Shown here piece after piece: positions 6,953 to 15,513 of a DNA stretch of 64,000 bases. Source of the stretch: Sphingobacteriaceae bacterium UBA6709 (lineage in GTDB: Bacteria > Bacteroidota > Bacteroidia > Sphingobacteriales > Sphingobacteriaceae); contig DKIV01000031.1 in NCBI GenBank assembly GCA_002454425.1, positions 5,802 to 69,801 on the forward strand, written 5' to 3'. Position 1 is the stretch's first letter, and each line of letters begins with the position of its first letter. Below the pieces are notes generated by a model that searched no databases, was not told the origin of the DNA, and saw only the letters and a list, made by a program, of their open reading frames with translations. A program made the position numbers and the translations under genes.

Positions 6953-9133
6953 TTAAAGCTTGAACTTTATACCACCATTGATAACAAAGCCGTCTACAGG
7001 AGCATATATATCACGGAAAACGGGATTGGTTATACTTCCGGTATAAATGGTTTCGAACTTCGTTTGGCGGGTGTCAGTGAAATTCTCGAGGTTTACAAAT
7101 ATGGAAAAGCGCGCCCATAGTTTCTCTGCCATGAATCCGGTCGTCCAGTAACTTTTGCCGGTGGTTCCATCATTGAGCTGTTGCTTGCTGAAGTAATATG
7201 CCTCCAGGCCGATCTTCCATTTCTCTTCTATTTCATACATCAGCACATTGTTCAGGCGATGTTTCGATACCAGCGGGTACGCTGTGCTTCGATTTTCCAC
7301 ATGCTGGTTTACATCTGCCAGGGTATACCCAACAAACAGCTTAAAGTCGTCAAAAGTAATTTTGGCATTGGTTTCTATTCCTTTGGTATCTATATTACCA
7401 CTAGGCTGTAAATAGCTCAGATTTGTTCCCCCGGTAGCTGATAATAAGATTGGATTGTTGATGCGGGTATAAAAGAACATCTGATTGATGCTGAACCCCA
7501 ATTTGCCATCGAACAATAAAGTGCGGTAATTTATGTCGTAATTGGCGCCATAAGAGCGTTCTGCTTTGGTGTTAGCAACATCTAGCGGTAACACGTTTCT
7601 GAACTGTACTCGTTCGGCATCTTCGGTAAAAACCGAGGGAGCCTTATAGCCCATTCCGCCGCCCAGGCGACTTGAAAAATGCTCATTGATCTTCCATAGA
7701 CCCGATATCCTGGGTAAAAAGAAGAAGCCATACTCATTATGGTAGTCAGCTCGTAGTCCCGATTCGACCGTGAATTCTTCTGACAAATTCCAGGTGTTCT
7801 GCGCAAATACACCAATGGTATTATAGTTATAATTCCTCAAGGCATTGGTGTTTTGAGCATTTTCAGTGAAATTGTCAGTCAGGAAATTAAGGCCTATAAC
7901 CCAATCCGTAGTTTTGCCATTACGGCTATAGTTGGCTTCGCTATAAGTTGATACCTGCAGCCCAGAGAACTGATAGTCTGGCAGACCGATGCTGCGGTCG
8001 TAATAGCTTACCGAGTTGCGCAAGCTAAGTTTTTGGTTGCCACCGAATTTGTGATCGAGTTCAACTTGGGAACTGTAGCGGCCTGTTTTATTCTCCTCAA
8101 AATAGGAATGCGTGGCGTTGCCATTTCCTTTCAAATATTCCATATCACCACCAATCCGCTTTTCCGAGGTGGCGTTAATTCCCACCGAAAGGGTAGTAGC
8201 GTCATCGAAGTAGAGCTGAAGTTTTGGGTTTAGCGTGAAGCGATCAAATTTGGGGATGGCCGTTAAGCCGATATCCGAAGGGTCATACGCTGTTCCTTTG
8301 TTATATGCTCCATAGACTGTCACGCCGATCTTGTCAAACTTTTGGCCATAAAAGGCACTTGCGTCCAGGCCTAAGGCGGAGGTTCCGTTTAGTAGAAAAT
8401 TTAGCTGGCGCTCCTCTGTAGGCTTTTTAGAAACAAGGTTAACAAGTCCCGCGATTGCACCGCCACCGTAAAGTGTAGACGATGAGCCTTTGATCACCTC
8501 GACCTGTTGTAAATCCAGCGGGGCTATCTGAAGCAGGCCCAGTCCACCGGAAAATCCTGAGTATAGCGGGAAGCCGTCGCGGATGATCTGGGTGTATTTT
8601 CCGTCTAATCCCTGGATACGTATGGACGAGTTGCCACTGGTAGCAGAAGTCTGCTGGGTTTGTATGCCAGTACTTTCGGCAAGCAACATTCGGATGTCGC
8701 CAGGTTTCATATTTCCCTTCTCATCGAGTTCTTCGCCGGCAATTACCTCAATCCTGGTGGGGATATTATCGATGGTGCGGCTACTGCGCGTGGCCGAAAC
8801 GACCACCTCCTCCAGTTCTTCGTCTTCTTTGGATGCTTCCATTAAGAACACGATTATGGATCTGTCTGCAAGCGGAAAAGTTAATGTGTCTGTTTTGGTC
8901 TGAAAGCCCACATAACTGAATTGAATGATTTGTTTACCAGACGTAATTCCACTAATGGTAACCGACCCGGTGCTATCTGATGTATTTCCTAATGTAGTAC
9001 CAAGCACCTTTACGGTAGCCCCCTGCAGGACTCGATTTGTTTTCGCGTCTTTAATGATCGCCGTATACTTGTTTTGAGCATAGGTCATAGCTGTACAAAA
9101 CAGCATGACCATAAGCGCAATCGTTCTGTTCAT
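6953..9133 (-). CDS. TonB-dependent outer-membrane receptor (FepA/BtuB-like)
   Basis: A 726-aa receptor counted from the ATG at 9133; the longer frame adds 15 residues ahead of an obvious signal peptide (MNRTIALMVMLFCTAMTYAQ) and is rejected. The order is signal peptide, carboxypeptidase-regulatory-like domain (about 22-105, GATVKVLGT...FSYVGFQT), a TonB-box region (EELEEVVVSATRSSR), plug (IRIQGLDGKYTQIIRDGFPLYSG...VEVIKGSSSTLYGGGAIAGLVNLVSKKP) and a beta-barrel ending GGIKFKL. It lacks the SusC signature, so it is a metal, siderophore or cofactor receptor rather than a glycan one. The ligand is unknown. A small ORF lies 10 bp upstream on the same strand. Confidence 0.9.
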   Translation of the reverse strand: MNRTIALMVMLFCTAMTYAQNKYTAIIKDAKTNRVLQGATVKVLGTTLGNTSDSTGSVTISGITSGKQIIQFSYVGFQTKTDTLTFPLADRSIIVFLMEASKEDEELEEVVVSATRSSRTIDNIPTRIEVIAGEELDEKGNMKPGDIRMLLAESTGIQTQQTSATSGNSSIRIQGLDGKYTQIIRDGFPLYSGFSGGLGLLQIAPLDLQQVEVIKGSSSTLYGGGAIAGLVNLVSKKPTEERQLNFLLNGTSALGLDASAFYGQKFDKIGVTVYGAYNKGTAYDPSDIGLTAIPKFDRFTLNPKLQLYFDDATTLSVGINATSEKRIGGDMEYLKGNGNATHSYFEENKTGRYSSQVELDHKFGGNQKLSLRNSVSYYDRSIGLPDYQFSGLQVSTYSEANYSRNGKTTDWVIGLNFLTDNFTENAQNTNALRNYNYNTIGVFAQNTWNLSEEFTVESGLRADYHNEYGFFFLPRISGLWKINEHFSSRLGGGMGYKAPSVFTEDAERVQFRNVLPLDVANTKAERSYGANYDINYRTLLFDGKLGFSINQMFFYTRINNPILLSATGGTNLSYLQPSGNIDTKGIETNAKITFDDFKLFVGYTLADVNQHVENRSTAYPLVSKHRLNNVLMYEIEEKWKIGLEAYYFSKQQLNDGTTGKSYWTTGFMAEKLWARFSIFVNLENFTDTRQTKFETIYTGSITNPVFRDIYAPVDGFVINGGIKFKL

Positions 9134-9143
9134 GATTTGTATT

Positions 9144-9347
9144 TTAAAATAACAATAATTTCGATAACCTATGTCCAATAAAGACAGGAATGTGTAAACT
9201 AAAAAAGCTTAGGCGGTTGCGAGATAGCCAGGGAAATGAGTGGTGCAACGTTTCATGAGCATGGAATTCAGACCTCTCTATTGCGCAACAGGGCGTCATG
9301 CTGGGTGTAACCACCAGGATGGTTAGAAACAGTGCTATGAGCTTCAC
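9144..9347 (-). CDS. Small hypothetical exported protein upstream of the receptor
   Basis: 67 aa, with an N-terminal hydrophobic segment (LIALFLTILVVTPSM) followed by TPCC and a His/Glu-containing stretch (SEFHAHETLHH). Its stop is 10 bp before the receptor start, which supports a shared transcript. Small proteins with an N-terminal hydrophobic segment, a Cys pair and His residues do occur before TonB receptors for metals in Bacteroidota (the DUF6660 group), and this may be a short relative. The C-terminal half (PWLSRNRLSFFSLHIPVF) does not look like that family, so a frameshift or a chance ORF remains possible. Confidence 0.35.
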   Translation of the reverse strand: MKLIALFLTILVVTPSMTPCCAIERSEFHAHETLHHSFPWLSRNRLSFFSLHIPVFIGHRLSKLLLF

Positions 9348-9785
9348 GCGGTAAAATTAGGGATTTTGGATCTAAGTTATGACTAATCCAGTTAACAGGA
9401 AAAAAGCTGTTGGATATGCAGATTTACACTTTAATAAATCTATGAGATTCTCTGGTCTTAAAAATTGGGTTAGTTTAGGATGTGCTAGCTGTCACTGGTT
9501 TAGGGTTTTGAAAATTGTTCTTACTAAGATGATCCTTTAGTGTTTGTGTTGCATCGAGATAAAATTCTTGCATGGCTATCTATTAGCCCCGTAATAACGA
9601 GCGGCTATCAAATCCCGTCCACAAACAACTAGAAATTGTTTAACCAACAAATGATACCATAAAATTTTGATAACTTTATCCAATGCGTAAATAAATCAGC
9701 AATTTCATTGGCTTTTTTTTTGGCACATCGATCTTGGTTATAAAAGTCATCAAAAAATAGGTGAAAGGCTATTATTAAAAACACA
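9348..9785. other. Non-coding gap between divergent receptor and hepT operons
   Basis: 438 bp with no credible ORF. It must hold both divergent promoters, but I see no full TTTG-N19-TAnnTTTG match and no convincing dyad. Confidence 0.4.
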
Positions 9786-10268
9786 ATGGAACAGGATATA
9801 AGGTGGCAGCAGCGGTTTAGTAACTATCGCAAAGCACTTGATAGATTTAGAAATAACGTTTCCTATATACAAAGTCTATATGGAGATATAGACTTACAAG
9901 ATCTCCACACTTATGATGATATTGCTTTTGGGGTAGAGGATATTTTGAAACAAGGTTTGATTCAGAGTTTTGAGTTTACCCACGAACTGGCATGGAAAAT
10001 AATGAAAGATTTTGCTGAATACCAGGGAAACACACAGATTACTGGAAGCAGAGATGCGATTCGTTATGCAGCTAGTGTGAATTTGATTACAAATGCACAT
10101 GTATGGATGGATATGATTGTAAGTCGTAATAAGACATTGCATACTTATAACGAAGAAACTGCAAATGAAATATTTAGAAATATAATTACTCAATACTCCC
10201 CATTGTTTGATACCTTTAATTTAACTCTAGAAAAATTGAGAAGTGGAGGGACAGGAGATTTGTTTTAA
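9786..10268 (+). CDS. hepT: HepT-like HEPN toxin (HI0074/nucleotidyltransferase substrate-binding family)
   Basis: A 160-aa helical protein. RNKTLHTY (about residues 118-125) is the R-x4-H-x-Y motif of HepT HEPN proteins, where the Arg and His support RNase activity and the Tyr is the site AMPylated by the partner. The N-terminal part (RWQQRFSNYRKALDRF...QGLIQSFEFTHELAWKIMKDF) is the usual HI0074 opening. The next gene is the matching MNT nucleotidyltransferase and the two overlap, the normal layout of a type VII toxin-antitoxin system. Role: RNA cleavage on stress or phage infection, held off by AMPylation. Biochemistry is from the family, not shown here. Confidence 0.88.
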   Translation: MEQDIRWQQRFSNYRKALDRFRNNVSYIQSLYGDIDLQDLHTYDDIAFGVEDILKQGLIQSFEFTHELAWKIMKDFAEYQGNTQITGSRDAIRYAASVNLITNAHVWMDMIVSRNKTLHTYNEETANEIFRNIITQYSPLFDTFNLTLEKLRSGGTGDLF

Positions 10269-10575
10269 TGTAGAATCTACTGGGGTAGATTTGCAGGATT
10301 GGTTATCAATTTTAGATATTTTAAAAAGAAACATACTCGTTGAAAAAGTTATTTTGTATGGTTCTCGCGTTAAGGGGAATTACAAGCGGTATTCAGATAT
10401 TGATTTAACAATATTTGGAGATATCAGCTTAATGGATTTACAGGATATAGAAAACCAACTTGATGATTTAAATCTACCATATATAATCGATTTATCTAAG
10501 TATAATATCATTAGAAACCCAGATTTGTTAGATCATATCAACCGGATTGGTGTTGTGGTGTATAAAAGGGTTTGA
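10243..10575 (+). CDS. mntA: MntA-like minimal nucleotidyltransferase antitoxin
   Basis: A 110-aa MNT-domain protein. ILYGSRVKGNYKRYSDIDLTIFG contains the GS-x10-D-x-D signature (Gly-Ser, ten residues, then DID). It should transfer AMP to the HepT tyrosine and neutralise it. The start is uncertain: the longest frame begins at GTG 10243, which overlaps hepT by 26 bp; a later TTG (10291, before QDWLSIL) is also possible. No ATG fits the frame upstream of the domain. Overlap with hepT implies translational coupling. Confidence 0.85.
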   Translation: MEGQEICFNVESTGVDLQDWLSILDILKRNILVEKVILYGSRVKGNYKRYSDIDLTIFGDISLMDLQDIENQLDDLNLPYIIDLSKYNIIRNPDLLDHINRIGVVVYKRV

Positions 10576-10814
10576 TGTGAAAAAATGGGATTAAAAGTAA
10601 GCATGCGATGAAATAACTGTGATTTTGGGTCACATCGCCTGTTGAAGAAAATATGATAACGTAGGGATGAAGACGTGAATCGTGGGAATGTTAAGGCTTT
10701 CTAAAATTCTCCATGAATGGTTTTAGGCATTGTTTCCGGATATCAAAGTTGACCTGATATTCAGTACTAATCGTATCGGGGTGCGCTATGGATGTGCTTG
10801 CAGGGGAAAAAGAG

Positions 10815-10887
<73 letters not shown>

Positions 10888-10911
10888 CTGCTTTTGTTTT
10901 AAAGCGTGGTG

Positions 10912-10919
10912 CAAAGATA
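10912..10919 (-). promoter_or_regulatory. -7 box for tRNA-Thr
   Basis: TATCTTTG on the minus strand, an exact TAnnTTTG, 25 bp before the tRNA. No TTG is found at the expected -33 distance, so the promoter call is partial. Confidence 0.45.
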
Positions 10920-11051
10920 GCAAAATCAAGTTAAGCGAAGTTAAATTTTTAAAAAAGATAGCAGACGTGGTAGTGTAAATGAAATTACTCTTTGACAAAA
11001 TTTATCTATATGTTTGATATGTGGCTCGTCGCCCCAGTTATCCACTGCTCT

Positions 11052-12068
11052 ATGGACACTATCAATATTAAACAATTGGCCGAAAGGTTGAATCTGTCAA
11101 CATCTACAGTGTCGCGCGCCTTTCGCGGACATAGCGATATTAATAAAGAGACCAAGGAGAAAATTCTTGCTATGGCCAGGGAGCTAAATTATCAGCCCAA
11201 TCACCTTGCAAGTAATCTGAGGGAGAATAAGAGTAAGACTATCGCCGTGATTGTTCCGGAGATCGCTAACAACTTTTTTTCCCGCGCGATTAACGGAATC
11301 GAACATGTAGCACGTATAAAAGGCTATCACGTCTTGATTTACCTTACCAACGATGACTTTGATAAAGAGGTAGATTTTATTTCTGAACTTCACAATGGGC
11401 GTGTCGAGGGTATAATCATGTCGGCGACGGGTGAAGCAAATGACCACTCGCATATGCATCGTTTTCGCAGTAAACGTGTGCCTTTAGTATTTTTTGACAG
11501 GATGTATGATGACGTGGCAACTTCGCGAGTAGAGACCAATGATTATGATAGCAGCTTTTCTGCCACACAGCATCTCATCGAAAAAGGGTGCCGCCGGATT
11601 GTATATCTGGTAGTAAACAAAAACCTGTCTATCGGAAAGATGCGCATGCAAGGATATAAGGATGCTTTAGAGGACGCAGGTTTGTCCTTTGACGAGGAGC
11701 TTGTCATTGACTGTAGTAACGGACTGGCAGAGAATATGGAGATTCTAGATAAGATGTTTCTTGAGATGAGACCCGATGGTGTATTCGCGTCTGTGGAACG
11801 CCTTGCAATTGCCAGTTATTATGTTTGCCATAAACGTAATCTCAGTATAGGAAAAGACATTCGCATAATTTGTTTTTCCAGTCTCGAAATAGCGCCGCTT
11901 CTGAACCCCGCGCTTTCTACTATTACGCAACCCGCTTATGAGATGGGAGAGGAGGCTGCAAACTGTCTTTTCAGATTGTTGGAGGGGAAGGATTCCGTAG
12001 GGAAATATGAGCATCATGTTCTGGCATCCGCGCTGGTATTAAGGGAGTCGACCTTAGGCGAAGGATAG
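11052..12068 (+). CDS. LacI/GalR family regulator of the starch locus
   Basis: 338 aa from the ATG at 11052; the longer frame from TTG 10992 adds 20 residues ahead of the DNA-binding domain and is rejected. The N-terminus (INIKQLAERLNLSTSTVSRAFRGHSDINKETKEKI) is the LacI helix-turn-helix with the hinge YQPNHLASNLRENKSKTIAVIVPEI. A periplasmic-binding-like sugar sensor follows, ending in ALVLRESTLGEG. It stands directly upstream of susC, with two GGGAACGTTCCC palindromes between, the kind of site LacI proteins bind. It probably represses the locus until maltose or a maltodextrin metabolite binds. This differs from Bacteroides, where the SusR sensor activates. Confidence 0.9.
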   Translation: MDTINIKQLAERLNLSTSTVSRAFRGHSDINKETKEKILAMARELNYQPNHLASNLRENKSKTIAVIVPEIANNFFSRAINGIEHVARIKGYHVLIYLTNDDFDKEVDFISELHNGRVEGIIMSATGEANDHSHMHRFRSKRVPLVFFDRMYDDVATSRVETNDYDSSFSATQHLIEKGCRRIVYLVVNKNLSIGKMRMQGYKDALEDAGLSFDEELVIDCSNGLAENMEILDKMFLEMRPDGVFASVERLAIASYYVCHKRNLSIGKDIRIICFSSLEIAPLLNPALSTITQPAYEMGEEAANCLFRLLEGKDSVGKYEHHVLASALVLRESTLGEG

Positions 12069-12207
12069 CGCTCATCCTAAAGTGACTTGCTACTGGCACT
12101 AAATCAGCCATGGGGGTCCGCTTTAAAAAATAACCGATCTCAACTCAATGTTGGTCATGGAATTCGACAGATAGGATTCAGGTAGAAGATTATCATTTCG
12201 CGCCGAA

Positions 12208-12217
12208 AATTCGGGAA
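12208..12217 (+). promoter_or_regulatory. Possible LacI half-site
   Basis: AATTCGGGAA repeats the left half of the operator at 12259-12284 but is not followed by the other half. Weak evidence alone. Confidence 0.25.
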
Positions 12218-12258
12218 TCAACCAACGTATTATATGTGAGTTATCCACATTTTTCCCT

Positions 12259-12284
12259 ACAATTCGGGAACGTTCCCGAATTGT
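12259..12284 (+). promoter_or_regulatory. LacI operator O1 (26-bp perfect palindrome)
   Basis: The centre CGGGAACGTTCCCG extends symmetrically to 13 bases each side. Central CG and even symmetry are typical LacI/GalR operator features. It lies 245 bp before susC and 191 bp after the lacI stop. Confidence 0.82.
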
Positions 12285-12434
12285 GGGCGCTGATAGTAAT
12301 ATTAAATAAAATGCTTTTATTTTTTCAAGTGTCTGGTAATTAGTTGTTTATTGTGTGTTTTTTTTAAATGTAAAAATTACGTCTTTAGCTTCTTTATCGG
12401 TTGTTGTAAAATGTGGATAACTTTTGTCTTTTTT

Positions 12435-12467
12435 GATTGATTTCGGGAACGTTCCCGTTTAACTTTA
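12435..12467 (+). promoter_or_regulatory. susC promoter with LacI operator O2 inside
   Basis: The 14-bp palindrome CGGGAACGTTCCCG (12444-12457) repeats the core of O1. It is framed by TTG at 12437-12439 and a near-consensus -7 box TAACTTTA (12460-12467), 20 bases apart. A repressor bound there would cover the promoter. O1 and O2 centres are about 179 bp apart, a distance compatible with looping. Confidence 0.65.
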
Positions 12468-12528
12468 TATCAAACGAAGGAAAGCCATTTGGGCTAACCA
12501 AAATTGTTAAACTAAAATTAAACCTCAA

Positions 12529-15495
12529 ATGAAAAAAAGTTACTTGCTGAGAGCATTTATGCTATGCTGGTTCGTGACACTCTCCATTTTTAGCTACGCG
12601 CAAAATGGAAGTATAAGCGGACTGGTGACAGACGAGATGAACCAGCCGTTGCCTGGAGCATCTGTAAGTATAAAGAGTTTGAATCGCGGGGTGTCAACAG
12701 ATGATAAAGGTCGCTTTAAACTATCAGGCTTGCCTTTCGGTACCTATAGGTTATCTGTGAGTTTCCTGGGCTATCAGGTTCTTGAGAATAACGTAACCGT
12801 AAATGGCGAGGCGATATCCAACTTTCGTCTTCAACCCAATGCTGAATCGTTAAGCGAAGTAGTAGTGATAGGCTACGGTACCCAACAGAAAAAGGAGCTC
12901 ACCGGTTCTATTACTACTGTTACTTCGAAGAATTTTCAACAGGGAACAATTACCACTCCGGAACAGCTGATTGTCGGTAAAGTTGCGGGGGTACAGATTA
13001 CGACTAATGGTGGTCAGCCAGGAAGCGGAAGTACTATACGTGTACGCGGAGGAGCTTCCCTGAACGCCAGTAACGACCCGCTGATTGTTGTCGATGGGGT
13101 TCCCTTAAGCAATTCCACGATCTCCGGTATCGGAAATCCTTTATCGCTTATCAATCCTAATGATATCGAAAGCTTCACAGTGCTTAAAGATGCTAACGCA
13201 ACGGCTATTTACGGTTCAAGAGCTTCTAATGGCGTTATTCTGATCACTACTAAGAAGGGAAGTAGCGGAACTCCGTCGGTAAACTTTAGTACCCAGAACT
13301 CTATAGCTACCGTAGCAAAAAAGGTTGACGTGCTATCGGCGGATGAGGTACGCGATTATGTAAACGCTAATGGTAGCGATGCATTGAAAGCGCTTTTAGG
13401 TACAGCCAATACTAACTGGCAGGATGAAATCTTCCGGAACGCGGCTACAACGGATAATAATCTGAGTGTTAACGGGACTTATAAGACCATGCCTTACCGG
13501 GTTTCCGCAGGATATCTGAATCAGGATGGAACCCTTATTCGTGATAATATGAAACGCGGTACCGCGGCTATTAGCTTGAGTCCGAAGTTTTTTGATAATC
13601 ACCTTAAGGTAGATCTGAATGTTAAGGGTTCGCTTACCCGTTCGCAGTTCGCCAACCAGGATGCTATAGGTGCTGCTATACAATTTGATCCCACTCAACC
13701 GGTATATATGGATGATCAGACTTATGGCGGTTATTACGAGTGGACAAGACCCGACGGAACGTTAAACCCGAATGCTCCGCGTAATCCCGTATCATTAATA
13801 CGGATGAAAGATGATCACGGCAAGACTGCCCGCAGCTTCGGTAATATGCAGCTCGATTATTCTTTTCATTTCCTGCCGGAGTTGCATGCAAATGTGAATT
13901 TTGGGTATGATGTGTCACGAGGTCAGGGATCGGTATTTATTCCGGCGAATGCGGCGATGAGCTTCGGTACAAAAGGTAATTACAATGAGTATAAAGCCGA
14001 TATTTCTAATAAGGTTGTGGAAGCATACCTCAGCTATGCCAAGGATCTTCAATCGATAAAGAGCAATATTAATGCTACCGCAGGCTATGGATATTATGCT
14101 AACCGTACTAAGACTACTAATTTTAACACCTATCAAGCCGATAGTACGACTATCAAAAGCACGCCGAAGTTTCCCTTTGATATTCCGGAGAACAGGCTTC
14201 TTTCATATTATGGTCGTTTGATCTATACCTTCAATAACAAATATATCTTTTCGGGAACTATACGTGCCGACGGATCGTCCCGCTTTAGCGAGGATAACCG
14301 CTGGGGGGTATTTCCATCGGCAGCCTTCACCTGGAGAATCAACGAGGAGCAGTTCCTTAAAAGTTCCAGTGTTTTGTCGGATTTAAAGTTGCGCCTAAGT
14401 TACGGCGTTACAGGACAGCAGGATGGTATTGCTAACTACTCGTATCTTTCAAACTACAATGTGAGTAACAACGAGGCCATGTATCGTATGGGTGATACAT
14501 ATTATTACATGAATGCTCCCGTTGCTTACGACTCCAATGTTAAGTGGGAAACAACCACTACTTATAACGCTGGTTTAGATTATGGCTTTTTGAACGGACG
14601 CATCAATGGTAGCATTGATGTTTATAAAAAGAAAACTAAAGATCTGCTGAGTATCATTCCTATTCCTATTGGTTCAAACTTTAGCAATGAGCTTCTTACA
14701 AACGTAGGAAACATGGAAGCTAATGGTGTGGAATTTAGCATTAACGCCAAACCGCTTGTAAGCAACGGATTTGTATGGGACATCGGATTTAACGCGACTT
14801 ATAATCAAACGAAAGTTACGAACCTGACCGCCTCTTTTAATCCGGATTATATGGTTAGCGTAGGAGGGATTACAGGATCTACAGGCAATAAGATTCAGGC
14901 GCATACGCTAAATCATACGCCATTTTCTTACTACGTATTCCAGCAGGTATATGATGAAGCTGGTAAGCCGGTGTACGGGGCTTATGCTGATCAGAACGAT
15001 GATGGCGTAATCAACGAGTCGGATAAGTATTTCTATAAGTCGCCTTTGCCTAAAGTGACTATGGGATTTTCTACGTCCTTAACGTATCGCAAATGGACCC
15101 TTAGTACGGTGTTACGCTCCAGCCTTGGCAATTACATTTATGATAACGTAAGCTCCAACCTGGCATCGCGTACCGTGCTTATGGATGCTACCTCGGGAGT
15201 GGTTAACAATGTAGCTCGCGACTTCTTAAATACAGGTTTTACTTCTAATCAATACTTCTCAGACTACTACGTGAAAAATGCCTCATTCTTAAAGATGGAT
15301 AATCTGGGACTGGCGTTTAATGCCGGTAATCTGCTGAAGCAGGGAAAGATGAACCTTACCGTGTCCGCCAACGTGCAGAACGTGTTTGTGGTGAGCAAGT
15401 ATGATGGTGTAGATCCAGAGAACTATGGTGGCATCGATTATAAATTCTATCCACGGCCGCGCACATTCGTACTTGGTCTGAATGTTGGATTCTAA
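12529..15495 (+). CDS. susC: SusC-like TonB-linked outer-membrane maltodextrin transporter
   Basis: 988 aa. A signal peptide ends near YAQ (residue 25). A carboxypeptidase-regulatory-like domain (about 28-105, GLVTDEMNQPLPGASVSIKS), then a TonB plug with VVVIGYGTQQKKELTGSITTV and the SusC/RagA signature GSRASNGVILITTKKGS, are followed by a barrel ending FVLGLNVGF. It forms the pore that takes bound oligosaccharides across the outer membrane with SusD as lid. It is the first gene of the operon behind two LacI operators. The neighbouring amylases and phosphorylase indicate starch or maltodextrin as ligand. Confidence 0.93.
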   Translation: MKKSYLLRAFMLCWFVTLSIFSYAQNGSISGLVTDEMNQPLPGASVSIKSLNRGVSTDDKGRFKLSGLPFGTYRLSVSFLGYQVLENNVTVNGEAISNFRLQPNAESLSEVVVIGYGTQQKKELTGSITTVTSKNFQQGTITTPEQLIVGKVAGVQITTNGGQPGSGSTIRVRGGASLNASNDPLIVVDGVPLSNSTISGIGNPLSLINPNDIESFTVLKDANATAIYGSRASNGVILITTKKGSSGTPSVNFSTQNSIATVAKKVDVLSADEVRDYVNANGSDALKALLGTANTNWQDEIFRNAATTDNNLSVNGTYKTMPYRVSAGYLNQDGTLIRDNMKRGTAAISLSPKFFDNHLKVDLNVKGSLTRSQFANQDAIGAAIQFDPTQPVYMDDQTYGGYYEWTRPDGTLNPNAPRNPVSLIRMKDDHGKTARSFGNMQLDYSFHFLPELHANVNFGYDVSRGQGSVFIPANAAMSFGTKGNYNEYKADISNKVVEAYLSYAKDLQSIKSNINATAGYGYYANRTKTTNFNTYQADSTTIKSTPKFPFDIPENRLLSYYGRLIYTFNNKYIFSGTIRADGSSRFSEDNRWGVFPSAAFTWRINEEQFLKSSSVLSDLKLRLSYGVTGQQDGIANYSYLSNYNVSNNEAMYRMGDTYYYMNAPVAYDSNVKWETTTTYNAGLDYGFLNGRINGSIDVYKKKTKDLLSIIPIPIGSNFSNELLTNVGNMEANGVEFSINAKPLVSNGFVWDIGFNATYNQTKVTNLTASFNPDYMVSVGGITGSTGNKIQAHTLNHTPFSYYVFQQVYDEAGKPVYGAYADQNDDGVINESDKYFYKSPLPKVTMGFSTSLTYRKWTLSTVLRSSLGNYIYDNVSSNLASRTVLMDATSGVVNNVARDFLNTGFTSNQYFSDYYVKNASFLKMDNLGLAFNAGNLLKQGKMNLTVSANVQNVFVVSKYDGVDPENYGGIDYKFYPRPRTFVLGLNVGF

Positions 15496-15513
15496 AATTA
15501 TTGAAAGGAGAAA

